Positions 13,499 through 24,874 of a stretch of 64,000 nt of DNA are shown one piece after another. The stretch is taken from positions 124,001 through 188,000 of the forward strand of contig JAGTJL010000036.1 of the NCBI GenBank assembly GCA_020746875.1. The letters run 5' to 3'. Origin of the DNA: Rhexocercosporidium sp. MPI-PUGE-AT-0058 (Eukaryota; Ascomycota; Leotiomycetes; Helotiales). Position 1 is the stretch's first letter; each line of letters opens with the position of its first letter. The position numbers were made by a program, and so were the translations under genes. Under the pieces are notes generated by a model. That model did not search any database. It was not told the DNA's origin and saw only the letters and a list, made by a program, of their open reading frames with translations.

Positions 13499-14369
13499 AT
13501 GGTTTCTACCTTTCAAGTCCCTCGAAGCCTACGTGGTGCGGTCAGAGAAGAATCTGTTTTGGACCTCACGTTAGTCTTCCTGGCGATCTAATAATATCTT
13601 CTTGCTTACGAGGATAGGAAACCCCAGCCCATCGTCGCAATATTCGCAGGCCAAGGAAAACTCACCTCAACCTTCGTCGTCTACGGGACCCTCCTTACCT
13701 ATTATTCATCGCTCCTCAAGTCTGCCTTCGGGTCTCCTCTGGCTGAAGGAGCCACGCGGAGTATGAAACTGGTCGATGTCACTGTTGAAACCTTCGGTCT
13801 CATCACCAATGGCTCTACTTCCAAGAATTCCCACCTCCACCTGCCGAAGTTCCATCGTTGGAAAGCCTTGTCAAGGTCTGGATGGCGGCCGAGTGACTGG
13901 AAATGCATGCTCTGCAGAATTATGTCAGCAGCGTTCTTTGTGATTGTTTGGTTGAGTCTCAAGGTATTCGCGAATCAATCGCATTTGGAGAGTACTGTCG
14001 CCTTACTGATGACCGATTCGATGTGGTACGACGCCTCGCACGCAGGGCTGAGGATTATGGAAGCTGGCCTCTCGACCGTAAGTCCCGTTTTTTTTTTGGT
14101 AGAGGAAGTTCAGTGGTATGTATCCATCTTCTTTCTTGCCCATGCTGAGTCACACCAAGTTACTTTGCACAGTTTCATACCTCTTCTTCATCTTCTTCTG
14201 TCATGGGATCCTTGGTCAGCGAGTCTGTTGCTGTTGCAAACTAGGGTGGATGGCGCGTCTCGAGGCTGACATACGAGGAGGTCGTCGCACCATATTTGAC
14301 GCTTTCAATTTGCGGTACGGCCGGCAAGGTCCTGTGAAGTTCAGCCCTGAGGAACGGGCTGAGATTTAA
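13499..14369 (+). pseudogene. BTB/POZ-domain protein, disabled by a frameshift and a nonsense codon
   Basis: From the ATG at 13499 a short first exon joins, through a GT-AG intron ending near 13617, to the BTB core (GKLTSTFVVYGTLLTYYSSLLK, then MKLVDVTVETFGLITN). At 13808-13815 the frame is lost: AAT-GGC-TCT replaces what the next frame shows as W-LYFQEF, so one base is missing. The shifted frame continues convincingly (PAEVPSLESLVKVWMAAE) until a TGA at 13894-13896 where the family has Trp, then resumes with LEMHALQNYVSSVLCD and RLARRAEDYGSWPLDR. A last exon ends at 14369. BTB domains mediate dimerisation and Cullin-3 docking. This copy cannot make a full protein. Confidence 0.75.
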
Positions 14370-15080
14370 ACTTCGATTCTTTTCAAAATCAAGTCAAGTT
14401 CCTATTGCACGTCTTAGTTTTTCCTTTGCTGTCCCCATCGCTGATTTGTGGCACCCTTGTACTTTGACCTGGTAACTCGTAATCGCATAATCATGTCTCG
14501 TGAATGTCTTGTCTCTCACCTCAATTTCAGTCTTCAGCATGTCTGTCTTGAGTATGTGACATTTAAAGGCAGCAAGCGTACATGCTACATAAGTACCTAA
14601 GTAGTCACTAGATTACTCTGCTTCAGGACTACTGGCTCCTTCTTTCAATAACTTGCTCGAAATGTGTCGCTATTAAGGAAGACGTGGTGCAAGCTCTCGC
14701 TACCCACCTACTTAAACAGCCTCCCGTCCCCCAACGTTTCCGTTCCTCAGCCATTAGCATCATCCTTTCCACTTCTTCTCATGTCACGGCAGCAACTTAT
14801 CTCTCAAGTTGTCTCCATCTAGCCCTTTGCTACACAGCTCTTCATCAGCAGTTCGGAAACTCTAGGGCTCTCTATACCTCTAGGATTTGGGGATACTGGT
14901 CAGTCTACCCATCACTTTCAAACCTTTCACATGTTGGAGGTTATCTTCTTTATCACCCTCAAAATTCACTCCTACTTGGCTGAAAATTCATGTTCGTTGT
15001 ATAACATCGTCATCGATTCCTCAGGCTACTTGGCTGACAGTTTAATTACCACAGAATGCCTACTTTCTAATGTCCTGCCC
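14370..15080. other. Intergenic stretch between two BTB copies
   Basis: An open frame runs into the next gene from about 14931, but its first 50 codons look non-coding. Promoter sequence for the next gene is expected here. Confidence 0.35.
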
Positions 15081-16181
15081 ATGGGACGGTCCTTTATACC
15101 TTCATCTTATGCTTCACCTTCCAACTCTAACTCCTCCGAACAAATCGTCAAGTCATCACCGAAAAGAAAAGGTAGACAACCTTCCACTACCGCCTCGGAG
15201 GTAACAAGCTCCAGCATGTTTAATTCGACGCACACCCCAAGAAATATTCTAGCAGCTATGGGTAACCCCCAGGCCCGCAAGGCTGTCCCCGGCCGTCTTC
15301 GTCGAGAAGAAGTTCGTCCTCAACGCCCTGTTGATCAACCTCAAGAGGATGAAAATAGCCCGCAGATCGAAGCCAGGCCCCGACCTACTGAAAGCCGACC
15401 ACGAGCTGAGATTCCTGCCAAGTGTAATGAGAGTCCCAACAATCCGAGTTTTGGTTCAAAGAAGAAGAGCCACTCGAAGTGCTTCTCGTTAGTTCAAATA
15501 CCATCCCTCTCCTTGGAGCTTTAAACTCACAAGAGTGTTAGTAAGCCTGGTGTAGAGTTCGTCCAGGTACACATTGGTGAAGAAGGCCAGGTCTTCTCCA
15601 TCCATCTCGATGTTATCACCCACGACTCATCCTACTTCAGAGATGCGTTCAATCGCCAACACGGACTCGAGGGACAAACGAAGATCATGATTCTCAAGGA
15701 TACCGAAGTCAAAGTGTTCGGAATGTTCAATCAATGGCTCTATACAAAGGTGATTGAGTGTGATGGCACCGAATCCGACCTCATGGACTTGGCAAAACTC
15801 TGGTCCTGCGCCAGTGTTTGGCGGGTTTCGCAACTTCAAAACGACGCAATGAAGCTATTAATTCCCTTGGTTGCAGCCCAAGTCGAAGGACCTGAGCCGG
15901 GCCGAAACACTCTTCTGCAACAGTTCATTGACCATGCTTACTCGACAAAGGAGTATAGCGTCCTGAAGAAGCTGGCTGTGCACAAGATCATGTCTTTTAT
16001 ACCTTCCGTCAAGAATGTCAAGAACTGGCTTGAGGCATTCCCACCCGGAATGCAGACGGACTTCACGTGCGAGATGGTTAAGCAGGTCTCGAAGCTACCC
16101 AAAAATCTTCAATTCCCCCAGTTGAAACAAAGCAATATTTACAATGTTGTGATAAAGTCTGAGGTTGATTTGACTGAGTGA
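15081..16181 (+). CDS. BTB/POZ-domain protein
   Basis: Exons 15081-15487 and 15542-16181 with a GT-AG intron give 348 residues. The first 130 residues are a Ser/Pro/Arg-rich, probably disordered leader. The BTB fold follows: KPGVEFVQVHIGEEGQVFSI, then HLDVITHDSSYFRDAFNRQ, EVKVFGMFNQWLYTKVI, and LMDLAKLWSCASVWRVSQLQN. This is the layout of the large fungal BTB family whose members mostly lack further domains. Family members are thought to act as adaptors or in transcriptional or ubiquitin complexes. The role of this one is unknown. The reading frame is intact, unlike the copies on either side. The ATG at 15081 is the first that fits; an upstream exon cannot be excluded. Confidence 0.8.
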
Positions 16182-17159
16182 GTCGCTGAGAGGGTTGGTG
16201 CTAGCTCTTGATTTAGCTGAGAGGTACTTGATCGTGAGGATGCCAGTCACGACTGGCGCGGAGGCTTCTTGGGGATTCAGGGACGGCGTATGAAGCGGAT
16301 TTATTTTATCTATTATCAAGGAGAAGAGTCCACGAGAGATCATCTGATGAACAAGACTCTGGCCCAAAGCTCCAACGCGAATTACTCTTTGCACACATTT
16401 CAAACATTTCACGGTTAGTGAGAGCAGAGAACAGAAAAGTGATCCTGTAGTGAGGAGATGATTTAGCATGTGTTTCAATTGTTTCCCACCGAGATTTCTG
16501 GGGAGTTGCTTCCAACATCAAGTCGTGTAGATATTTCGTGGGCCTTCCCCGTGTCTTCATCCACAGCGAGGGCTCTAAACGGGATTCTTTCAGGCAATCA
16601 TACTTATATATTTCGACATACGTGGGTTCGGCTGGTAGCAGGTAGCATATTCAACAGCCATCAATCTCATCAATTCAAAAATATTGCGTGTTTTTTTTTC
16701 AAGTGGCCTGTACCCTTCTGATCTTTGATGATGTTGTACATGTTTGGGAAGCAGCTTCTTATTTTCTAACTGTTATACGATTTCAGACCAAAGATTACAA
16801 TGGATGTTGGATCAATTTCAATCTATCCCTGAGTGAGTAACGTGACAACCACTCGCGTAACTTCATCTCACCACCCTCCGTCCTTCCCACAGATCCCCAA
16901 TCGCAAGCTCACCCACCCAACCTCACTCTCCATCGACAAGCCCCCACAACAGGTCAAGCTCACAGCGCTGTCATCGCGCATCAAGGTACGTCTCACTAGA
17001 TGCTATCCCATCTTCTATACAAATTAACATGATAGCAATTCCACCCAGACCTAATCTATGTTAAGACGACGTGTTACCTAACATACCACGAGGAAATCCT
17101 TACTTCTTAAAAGCTCTTAACAATTGAGTCTACTCGTTCTATTAATTTTATATACAAGG
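16182..17159. other. Intergenic stretch
   Basis: No gene that I can support. A possible exon-like reading from about 16833 lacks an ATG and any recognisable domain. Confidence 0.3.
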
Positions 17160-17430
17160 AATTATCTATTGCCTCACCCCAACAATGATGACACACATGA
17201 GGTATGGTACGTTTGTGTTCTTCGGTATCTGCACGTATGTCGGCGCTATCTGGATCTTCTTCTGTCTTCCCTAGTTGAAAGGTCGATCCATCGAATCTAT
17301 GGATGATCTATTCAACAAGTCACTATGAATAATGTGGAGGCACGCTTACCCTACTGGAGAGGAGAAGACCAGGCATGGCATCACCCAGCAGGTTCAAGTC
17401 CAGAGATGTCGAGACCGGTGATCAAGCCGA
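17160..17430 (+). pseudogene. 3' stub of an MFS sugar transporter
   Basis: One frame reads MMTHMRYGTFVFFGICTYVG, continues AIWIFFCLP, then a TAG, then LKGRSIESMDDLFNKS, TGA, and MWRHAYPTGEEKTRHGI. This is the last transmembrane helix and the end of a hexose-type transporter, where the family carries the motif PETKGRSLEE. The first motif codon is now a stop and the Thr is changed. No upstream helices are detectable, so only the C-terminal end remains. It has no promoter or start of its own. Confidence 0.7.
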
Positions 17431-18365
17431 TTCAAAGCATGAGGACACAATTCATATTGAGAGCCGATGAGTTTAAGGTATATTTGGAAACGACAGGCAA
17501 GAGTAATAGGAAATGGTGTTGAGACAATTATCAGTTATGACATGAATCTGGAATATTTTAACTTGACGAATTTTATTTTGAATCTAGCTCTGTGATCCAA
17601 ATGCTTTATTTCTCTGGGTAGATCATTCTAAAGATAAAATTTGTCGAGCCTATCAGATTGAACCTTAGGTTTTACGAGTCCTTTTTAAAGTTGATGTCTT
17701 TGGTGATATATCCCCCTGAATTAGAACTAGCATAGCTCTTCAGGCTGTGCCACCTGAAGCGAATTGCTAAAAGTTCAAAATTTCAGCGCCTGGCTCGCTA
17801 AAGTTACTCCAATCTGCCACTAATGTACGAGAAGAGCGCTGAATTGAGGGGCTGCTGCAGGCACTGCTACAGCGCCCTCCGGGTGGTGTGCTGAATTGCA
17901 ATTAAAGGGTTAGAGCCCACATTTGATTGAGGCAAAAAGAGGTAATGTACAGAGTGCTGAGAACGGGTAACAGCTACGCTCCGATCTCGAGCATACAGAA
18001 CACCTGATACCCCTCGTCCTCATCCAACTTGCCTCGGCTCTCAACATTACGCTACAATGGCTTAGGACTGATGGTTCATTTTACTAATGTCAAAATGCAA
18101 AGTCAATCAGGCTGATCTTCCTTTCAATTCAGGTTCAAAGCACTGTATCTCTACGTACAAAGGTGTTCTAACACTCCTGCATTGAACCGGTCCTGAGATA
18201 CTTCTATCTTCCAAGGACGTAAAGCAGCTCCCTGCTGATACACCAACCAGAAAGCCATCAAAGTGCATACCCAAAGGAAAATATCAATCGCTACCCCATT
18301 TCCCCGAATATCTGCCCTTGCATGAAGTATTGCACGATTCAATTGTCTCCTTCATCCGTTTCGTC
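17431..18365. other. Intergenic stretch
   Basis: Nothing supportable between the transporter stub and the 3' end of the next BTB copy. Confidence 0.35.
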
Positions 18366-19575
18366 TCAGCTTTCATCATCGTTCTCAGACTCTGGAACGA
18401 ATTCCTGTGAGTCGAAATCCGGCTCCTCGTACATGAACAGTACTCCCTCATCTACCTGGTCGCCCCACTGAAAGTCAGTAAATTGAACTGGTAAGGGCCT
18501 AACTTCGTAACAGTCTCTAGCGTCTTACGGGGAGTGGAACCAGGCTGGAAAAATAGAAACACGTACCACATCATGATCAAGAAGCTCTAACTCAGGAACA
18601 ACTTAATCAACCCATTCCTCGACGCTCTCATTCTCTGAGTTATGATCTCCCTCATCCTCGAAGATACTTTTACCTAAGTCCAGGATTGCCAAACGAATTT
18701 TGCTCATCTCTGCTTCGGAGGCAATGCCAGCACGAGTTGGATGGCCGCGAAGGCAGTGGTTCACACCCTCAAAACCGTAACCCTTGTTCCGTCCCTGGAG
18801 AGCAACGCAACCTTTCATCATCACCAGTGTGAAGCCAGGTCGCATAGTATGGGCATGTTATTGAAAATTCGATCAACATTGAGAGCATTCATAGCGGACA
18901 ATGTCTTCTCGACCGCCATATCCTCCAGACTTCGGTAGGTGCCCGTGTATGCGATGGTCTGGAAGTCCTGGACCGTGTTGCCCTCCTCGTGGTCCTCGCC
19001 AGGCTTAATTGTATCTATGATATCAATCAAAGGAGTCGCAAGATCCGTGATGCCGAGGTCTTTGGCGAGTTTCCACAGCTTAGCGTACTCCAAGAGTTTG
19101 ATTCCACCGTTTGATCCTTGGATTTTTTGTGTGTAGAACCAATTCTGGAGAAGTCCGAAAGTAGATTCGCAGCCATGAAGCGTGATCTCATTGCACTTCG
19201 GGTCGGATTTGAGAGTCTTCCGGAAGGAGAGGGAGAAGTGTGCCAGGATGTTGTAGTGCATTGTAAAGACTTGCTTCTTGGGGTCACCGAACTCGTCGGG
19301 GTCGTCATCGTCGAGGACTGTGATGTCGATCATGCGCTGAGGAGTGCTGAATTTGTATGTTAGTTCGAAGCCATTGATCACAGGAATTTCGTTGTGAGTT
19401 GAGAGCATACTAGAAGTTGAGAGGGGGTGCGACCTCCAACGGGGTAGCACGACATGGTGTGCGAGGTTGCTTGCGACATGAGCCAAGGGAGCTCGCGCTT
19501 TTGTGATGGGGCATCGGGAGAGCGTGTAGCTGAGCGTTTAAGAGGAATAATTTTCTTGAATACTGTTGGGGACAT
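18366..19575 (-). pseudogene. BTB/POZ-domain protein with frameshift and premature stop
   Basis: The minus strand starts with MSPTVFKKIIPLKRS near 19575. It continues through a probable short intron into the BTB core (PQRMIDITVLDDDDPDEFGD; FTMHYNILAHFSLSFRKTLK; IKLLEYAKLWKLAKDLGITD). Near 18845-18850 the frame ends in TGA, while the overlapping frame carries the natural continuation (GFTLVMMKGCVALQGRNK, then RAGIASEAEMSKIRLAILDL). That frame meets TAA at about 18601, then reads on as VVPELELLDHDV. It crosses a clean GT-AG intron to WGDQVDEGVLFMYEEPDFD and ends with DDES and TGA at 18366. The extended coding signal on both sides of the two lesions indicates a recently disabled gene. If annotated conservatively, only 18821-19486 would be called. 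Confidence 0.68.
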
Positions 19576-20950
19576 TGTAATCGCAACTTTTTTGTTGAGG
19601 TGCGGGCGGCGAAAGTCGTGTCGAAGAGCTGGCGAACGTGACGGAGGGTACCCGTAGACAAGTAGTCCGAATAGGACGAGGGGCGAGGCTGGAGGATCGA
19701 CGATATAGAGGATTTTGAGCGAGAATATATCACACGTGCTGGTCGAAGCGCTGCACATTTTCCTCTTCGACTTCGAAGCTTGGTGAATGTTGTTTACTTT
19801 GACTCACTTCTCATGCTATCCTCGCTTAATCAATAGCCTGCCTTGAGGTGTAATAGGACGTAGGTACCCGGAAGCGCCCTCATTTTAGTCTCCGGATTGA
19901 CCCCTGACCCCCCAATTATTGAGCTTTCAGTTTCCACCGTCTCGAATGGGATAGAACATTCAGTACCTGGGCGTATTATTCCAATGTCACCGGTAATCAG
20001 AAGTATTTTATGGCAATCAATAGAGAGTACTGAAATTGAACGAAACCTTTTTTCTTTTTCTTTTTTGGCTTGATCGCATCTCAAGAATCGTTCTGATCCC
20101 AAGGGCAAGTTCGTCGGCAAACCAGCAACTCCACTGAACACAGATGTAGGGCAGATCTGAGTACAACCCGTCATGTGACATGAAATATCACATGACTAGC
20201 CACCGCCTGCAGTTCGTTATAAATAACGGGGCACAGGTCTCTTTGCTGGCCAGTGGCGAACTTCGACCACATATGCTGACCATAAGTTCGATGCGTTGCG
20301 GCCCAGTAGTTGGCTCACGACCCAAGTGCGTAGTTCGGCATCAACATCATGCTGCATGGCTACCCGCATTGGCGTCTCCGGTGTGTTGGACCTACATTTA
20401 TCAGTCGCTGCAATTTCGGGGCCGCTGCTATCTGAAATTTTCACTCGGCGTCTAATTATCGATAGGCTGGGAGACTTCGACCAGACTAGGGCGACAGGAG
20501 CTGAACAGCGCGGGGTCACTCAGAAGCTGGAGAATTTGTGAGGCGGGCGAGGGTGAGCGAGGGTGACACAATTGGGCCCTGGACCTGCGGCCTCCACGTG
20601 TGTGTTTAATTTTGCGCAGCTGCTCGAGGACAAGTCGCCATGTGTGTCGGCATGGCCAACTCACTCGAACACACTTAATGAGCTGCATCGCCTCCCAATC
20701 TTGAGGAATGCACAGTGTCAAAGCGCTTGACAGCACTTCGGTGTGTGAGGGCTTTGCTGATGCCCTGTTCAGCGGGCAATTAATTGTCTGCCTTGTTGCG
20801 AACATTCGCAAGTACAGTATGAGGAAGAAGATAAGTATTAAACGGGCTTTGCTGCCTTTCCTTTCATGATGCCTTTTTCTTTACTCCTGGCTCTGGATCT
20901 ATCTTCTGGAGTTTCCCCTCGCTTCTGCTTGTTTCCTATATTTGTTAGCC
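19576..20950. other. Intergenic stretch
   Basis: Several open frames of 80-120 codons overlap on both strands without recognisable domains. A pyrimidine-rich stretch at 20830-20940 leads into the next gene. Confidence 0.35.
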
Positions 20951-22806
20951 ATGCAGCCTGACGGCAGACCGCGAGAAGTTACACGACCACAACCGACTCC
21001 TGCAAGGCGCCATTCAACATCCGCACCGCATCCGAGGGATAATCCAGCACCGTAAGTTTGAAGAACCCTACAACTCAAATTGAAAGAAACTAAACAATGT
21101 GTTGCCACCAGTCGCAGAAAACGGCAATACAGCCCAGACGAAAAAGCCGAAGTAGCAGAAACTCGAAGACGTGGAGCCTGCGAGAGTTGCAGAGGCAGGA
21201 AAGTAAAAGTGAGCTGCCAGAGGTTCTCTAAATTTTGGGGTGTGGTGACCAGTGCTGACCAGTAAAAGTGCAAGCACGGCAAGCCACCCGAGGTCCAGGA
21301 CCTGGACACCCAGAGAGGCATCCCACTTCGGCCCCCAAATCCCGAATCAGCGCCTTCTTTTGCTTCATCTGTCTCGGAGATTTCTTCTCTTGTCACATCA
21401 ACTTCTAGGAGTACAATCAGCGATGGTTCATTTCGGACTGAGAGTGCGGCCTCTGAGCCGGGGAGATTTTATCCTCACATTGCGTCTTCCGACCAACCAA
21501 GAGCTTCATGGAACGGATCACGAGGCCATGAACAGGAAGATTTCCTGACACAGCAAGCGTATATGAAAAGTGGACTTGCTGAACAAAAGTTCGATGGCCT
21601 TTCATCACCATTTGTGGATGTCAATAGCACTAGCTACAACCCACAAGCGAGAAATGATGTGGGAAATATGATGTCGAATCTGCCGTACGGGCAAATAACC
21701 ACGAAGCAGCAACAGCCTCAGCAATCCGCGAGGCAGGTTCCGCGACAAGATAGACTTGGGCCTTCACGCGTCCTCGGATTTAGCCAAGAGTCTCAAGCAG
21801 AGAGTATGGTATCTCGATCGCAGACCTATCAGGGCCCGTTGATGAATCAGAGTGGCCAACAACGAACTCCTTCCAAAGCAGTACCCAGCACTATTCCAAG
21901 AACTGCAGGCCTGGCTTTCAACGAAGACCCCACGACGATGCAAAGACATCTGCTTTCCGAATCCCGTGTAAGCTACACACCAGGAGGCTCTAGCCAGCAA
22001 GGTTTTCCTCCTCGGTCTTCAAGGCAGAGACCAGAAAGAACCATGAACATGGTTCCTCGCCCACTGTTTGGCCAAGTGGCGATGCCACAGCAAAGAACAG
22101 TCCCCGGCCAAGCCCAGCAACAGCAGCAGCCCAAAGTATATTCAAGCTCAAGAGTCCCACACGAGTCTGCTCGCAACAACCAAGGCCAACAGCACCAGTT
22201 ATATACGTACAAGGACGATCCTGTCCCTTTTCATCCAGCTTTCCCAAGCCAAGTCCAACATAACTCACACCAAGCACCAATAGCCCCACAAAATTTCGAT
22301 CTCCTCGGCTCAGCAACCTCAAGATCTTTTTCAAACACTGCCAGTGGTCTCGCTTCTCGTCGACTAAGCACGATAGCTCCAGTCCCTCAAGGAAGCTACC
22401 TTGCAGTTCCAGACAGTTCATCTCCTCAGCACACCATCGCTGAACCTACTAGAGGTATGATGATCTCTGAGGATGCCGAGAGACTACGTGCGCGTCACAA
22501 TTCCACACGGATGCCTCAACAACAGGCAGCGCTTCAGCAGTACCAGCAAAATGGCTCTCAGCCCGTCCAGATGCTGCCACGCTTCTCCCAGCCAGCTCCT
22601 ATACCTTCATATCGGCCACCATATCCAGCCGAGGGGTTCAGAAGATCAAGTTCACAGCAACCATTCTCTGGCTCCAGAATACGGACTGTTTGTGAAATAT
22701 GTGGAGGGAGTGAGAAACACGCTTATGATTGCCCCTATAATAATGTAAGTACGAGGCTCAAGTTTCAGCCAACGAATCTGATCTGACGAACAACTGGTAG
22801 ACATGA
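20951..22806 (+). CDS. Low-complexity protein with a half zinc-cluster motif and a C-terminal CCHC-like knuckle
   Basis: Exons 20951-21051, 21112-21208, 21269-22744 and a tiny 22801-22806 give about 559 residues. Phases agree at every junction. Near residue 57 the protein has C-x2-C-x6-C in RRGACESCRGRKVKCKHGKP. This resembles the first half of a fungal Zn2Cys6 cluster but lacks the second three cysteines, a pattern seen in a fungal group of putative transcription regulators. The middle 400 residues are Gln/Ser/Pro-rich and probably disordered. The C-terminus has CEICGGSEKHAYDC, a possible single zinc site. Nuclear DNA- or RNA-binding is plausible but unproven. The last exon codes only Thr before the stop. 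Confidence 0.78.
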
Positions 22807-23102
22807 AGGATGGAATGAGTTTACTAAACAACAATTCGGTCAAGAGTGCTTTACTCTACGGACACATCAACGGCCATCGAAAGTCATTGAATCAACTCGA
22901 CGGCGTGTGTGATTTCAAAACAGACTTTCCATTGCTGGGCCTGAATTTCACCCGACGGTAGAAAGAGTCAATAAGGGGGCGAGACCTTTTGACCATGACG
23001 AGAGAGGAATTCACGAGACAAGCACGAAAGTTGCCGTTCTGTCGACAGGAAGGCGAAGACGAAGACGAAGACGTCCATTTCCGACTCATCGAAAAAAGTC
23101 AG

Positions 23103-23545
23103 CTACTTCTTCTCAGACGCAGGTCTACTAGGCCCATCAACAGCCTTCTCAACCTGGCCCGCCAACCCATCCTTCGCCGCATCGAACTGCTTTCCAATCG
23201 CTCCATCCTTGTCAAAAGGTCCTCCGATTTCCTGCGCGATGCCGCCAATGGCTCCGTCTGGGTTGAATTGCTTTCCAATTGCACCTGCAGAAGAAACTAC
23301 TGATGGTTTCTGAGGGGAGAAGAGTATTAGTTGGGTGATATTCTCGGGTCTTTCCGTGAGATCGGAAAGATAAGACTTTTGATCCGGAGACTGTGAGAGG
23401 GGGTTCAAACCTCGGGACTTAAATCCTTTTTCTTTCCGGCTGCTTCAGCGGCATCCTCGATACGTTGATCGGCCATCCCTCTCATCTGAAACGAGCGGAG
23501 GATGGAGGCTCTAGGAGCGGCGGATCTTGAAATGATGCGAAGCAT
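23103..23545 (-). CDS. Small mitochondrial-type protein with duplicated GAIGKQF motif
   Basis: Exons 23545-23411 and 23309-23103 are joined by an intron with a GTTTGA donor and a CTCAG acceptor. The product is 113 residues. The N-terminus MLRIISRSAAPRASILRSFQ is Arg/Ser-rich, lacks acids and looks like a matrix-targeting presequence. The C-terminal half contains two copies of G-A-I-G-K-Q-F separated by GAIGGIAQEIGGPFDKD, a glycine-patterned repeat seen in short fungal proteins of unknown role. The donor is unusual, so the splice should be treated as probable. No enzyme motif is visible. Confidence 0.72.
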
Positions 23546-24874
23546 GATAGTGATAGGTGAATAATTTGTAACGGGATAGTGTTTGAGAAATATAGTTCAG
23601 TACATTGAAATTGAGAAAGGCAATGATCTTATACTTATAAGTTCCAAAAGGTTCAATTTCACTACTATAATATCAAGTACTCTTAAAGTGGTGACGACAT
23701 TTGAAGTGAGGCATTCGTAGCCGAGAAGCACGTGATTATGTAATGCACCATAGCGGGTTCAACAAAACCAATGACCACTGGTGCGGGATGGAGACTTGCG
23801 GCGTTAATCTAGTGGACATTTAGACGGAGCTTGGGCTCACGTATGGATCAGAATTGGGGATTGGGGTGTTGAGAGATGAAAATAATTCGATGGTAGATGC
23901 AGTGGGCTTGTTCCAAAAGTCCACAGCCACACTTCTGAGTATCGTGATGAGCAATCACTCTCGTCTACATGTATTAGAGTTGCAAAGAGCTTTTGACAAA
24001 ACAGATCAACACATGTTAATGAGCTTTGTCAAGTGCACTGAGAGAATTGATGTCGTGATTTAGCTTTAGAATATTTGCGACCCCCTTTTCAGACCCCACT
24101 AAAAGCAAGTAAGCGAGTTCATCAACTAGAACGGGAGTTTTGTTGACTGGCCTTCTCATTTTGATACTGCTGTCTATGTCGCTATCGCTTAATGGTTTGA
24201 GGGGACCATTTGCTCAGCCACGCTGTGTTACATCAGCACAGCCTCAATGCAAGGAATTCCACGGCATGCAGCCGCATTTGCGACGTCCTTCCTTATCACC
24301 CGCATGTATTTCCACCTATAAAGCCGAAGAACAACTATAGCAAACATTACAATCTCTCTCGTACTGCCAATGAGGAATGTTTTGTGCTAATTGTGGCACT
24401 TTGCTTCAAAACTGCATGCCCATTTTCAATGTGTCAAAGATCTACTCACCACTAAAGCTCAACCAGACCCGCTTTCTCACTATCCAACCATCTTTGTTTT
24501 CATTCCACAAGATACATTGCACGATAGAGCCAATCGATTGAAAGCAATGGCATCCAACGAAAGGAAGCTCTGTCATACACTTGGGGCGATGATGTGGCTT
24601 CCAACCTCATCGTATGCTAACAAGGCAACGCAAGGCAAGGTAGAGTCAACTGAAGATAAGTTGCACTAGTTAGGATCCCTTGGAATTGGCGCAGTTCCTG
24701 AGTATTTGAAATTCCTGTGTGGATGAGGTTATGCTGGGAGAGTACCATTTTTACCTCAGCGGAATAGCTAGGACACTCAGTTTTACTGATTAGAGATTTA
24801 ACAACCGAATACTATTAATACAGAGGCTGTATAAACAATGGACCTCAATGTGCTAAAGACGAGCGTCTTTCTCG
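23546..24874. other. Intergenic stretch
   Basis: Short open frames on the + strand (for example near 24391-24669) have no recognisable content. No element found. Confidence 0.35.

Noticed and set aside
16833..17102. Possible small gene with an intron (reading S-H-H-P-P-S-F-P-Q, then Q-F-H-P-D-L-I)
   Set aside because: No ATG start, no recognisable domain and only one plausible splice.
20217..20519. Minus-strand frame with a faint ankyrin-like phrase (T-P-M-R-V-A-M-Q-H)
   Set aside because: A single weak unit, no partner exons, and the overlapping frames are equally open.
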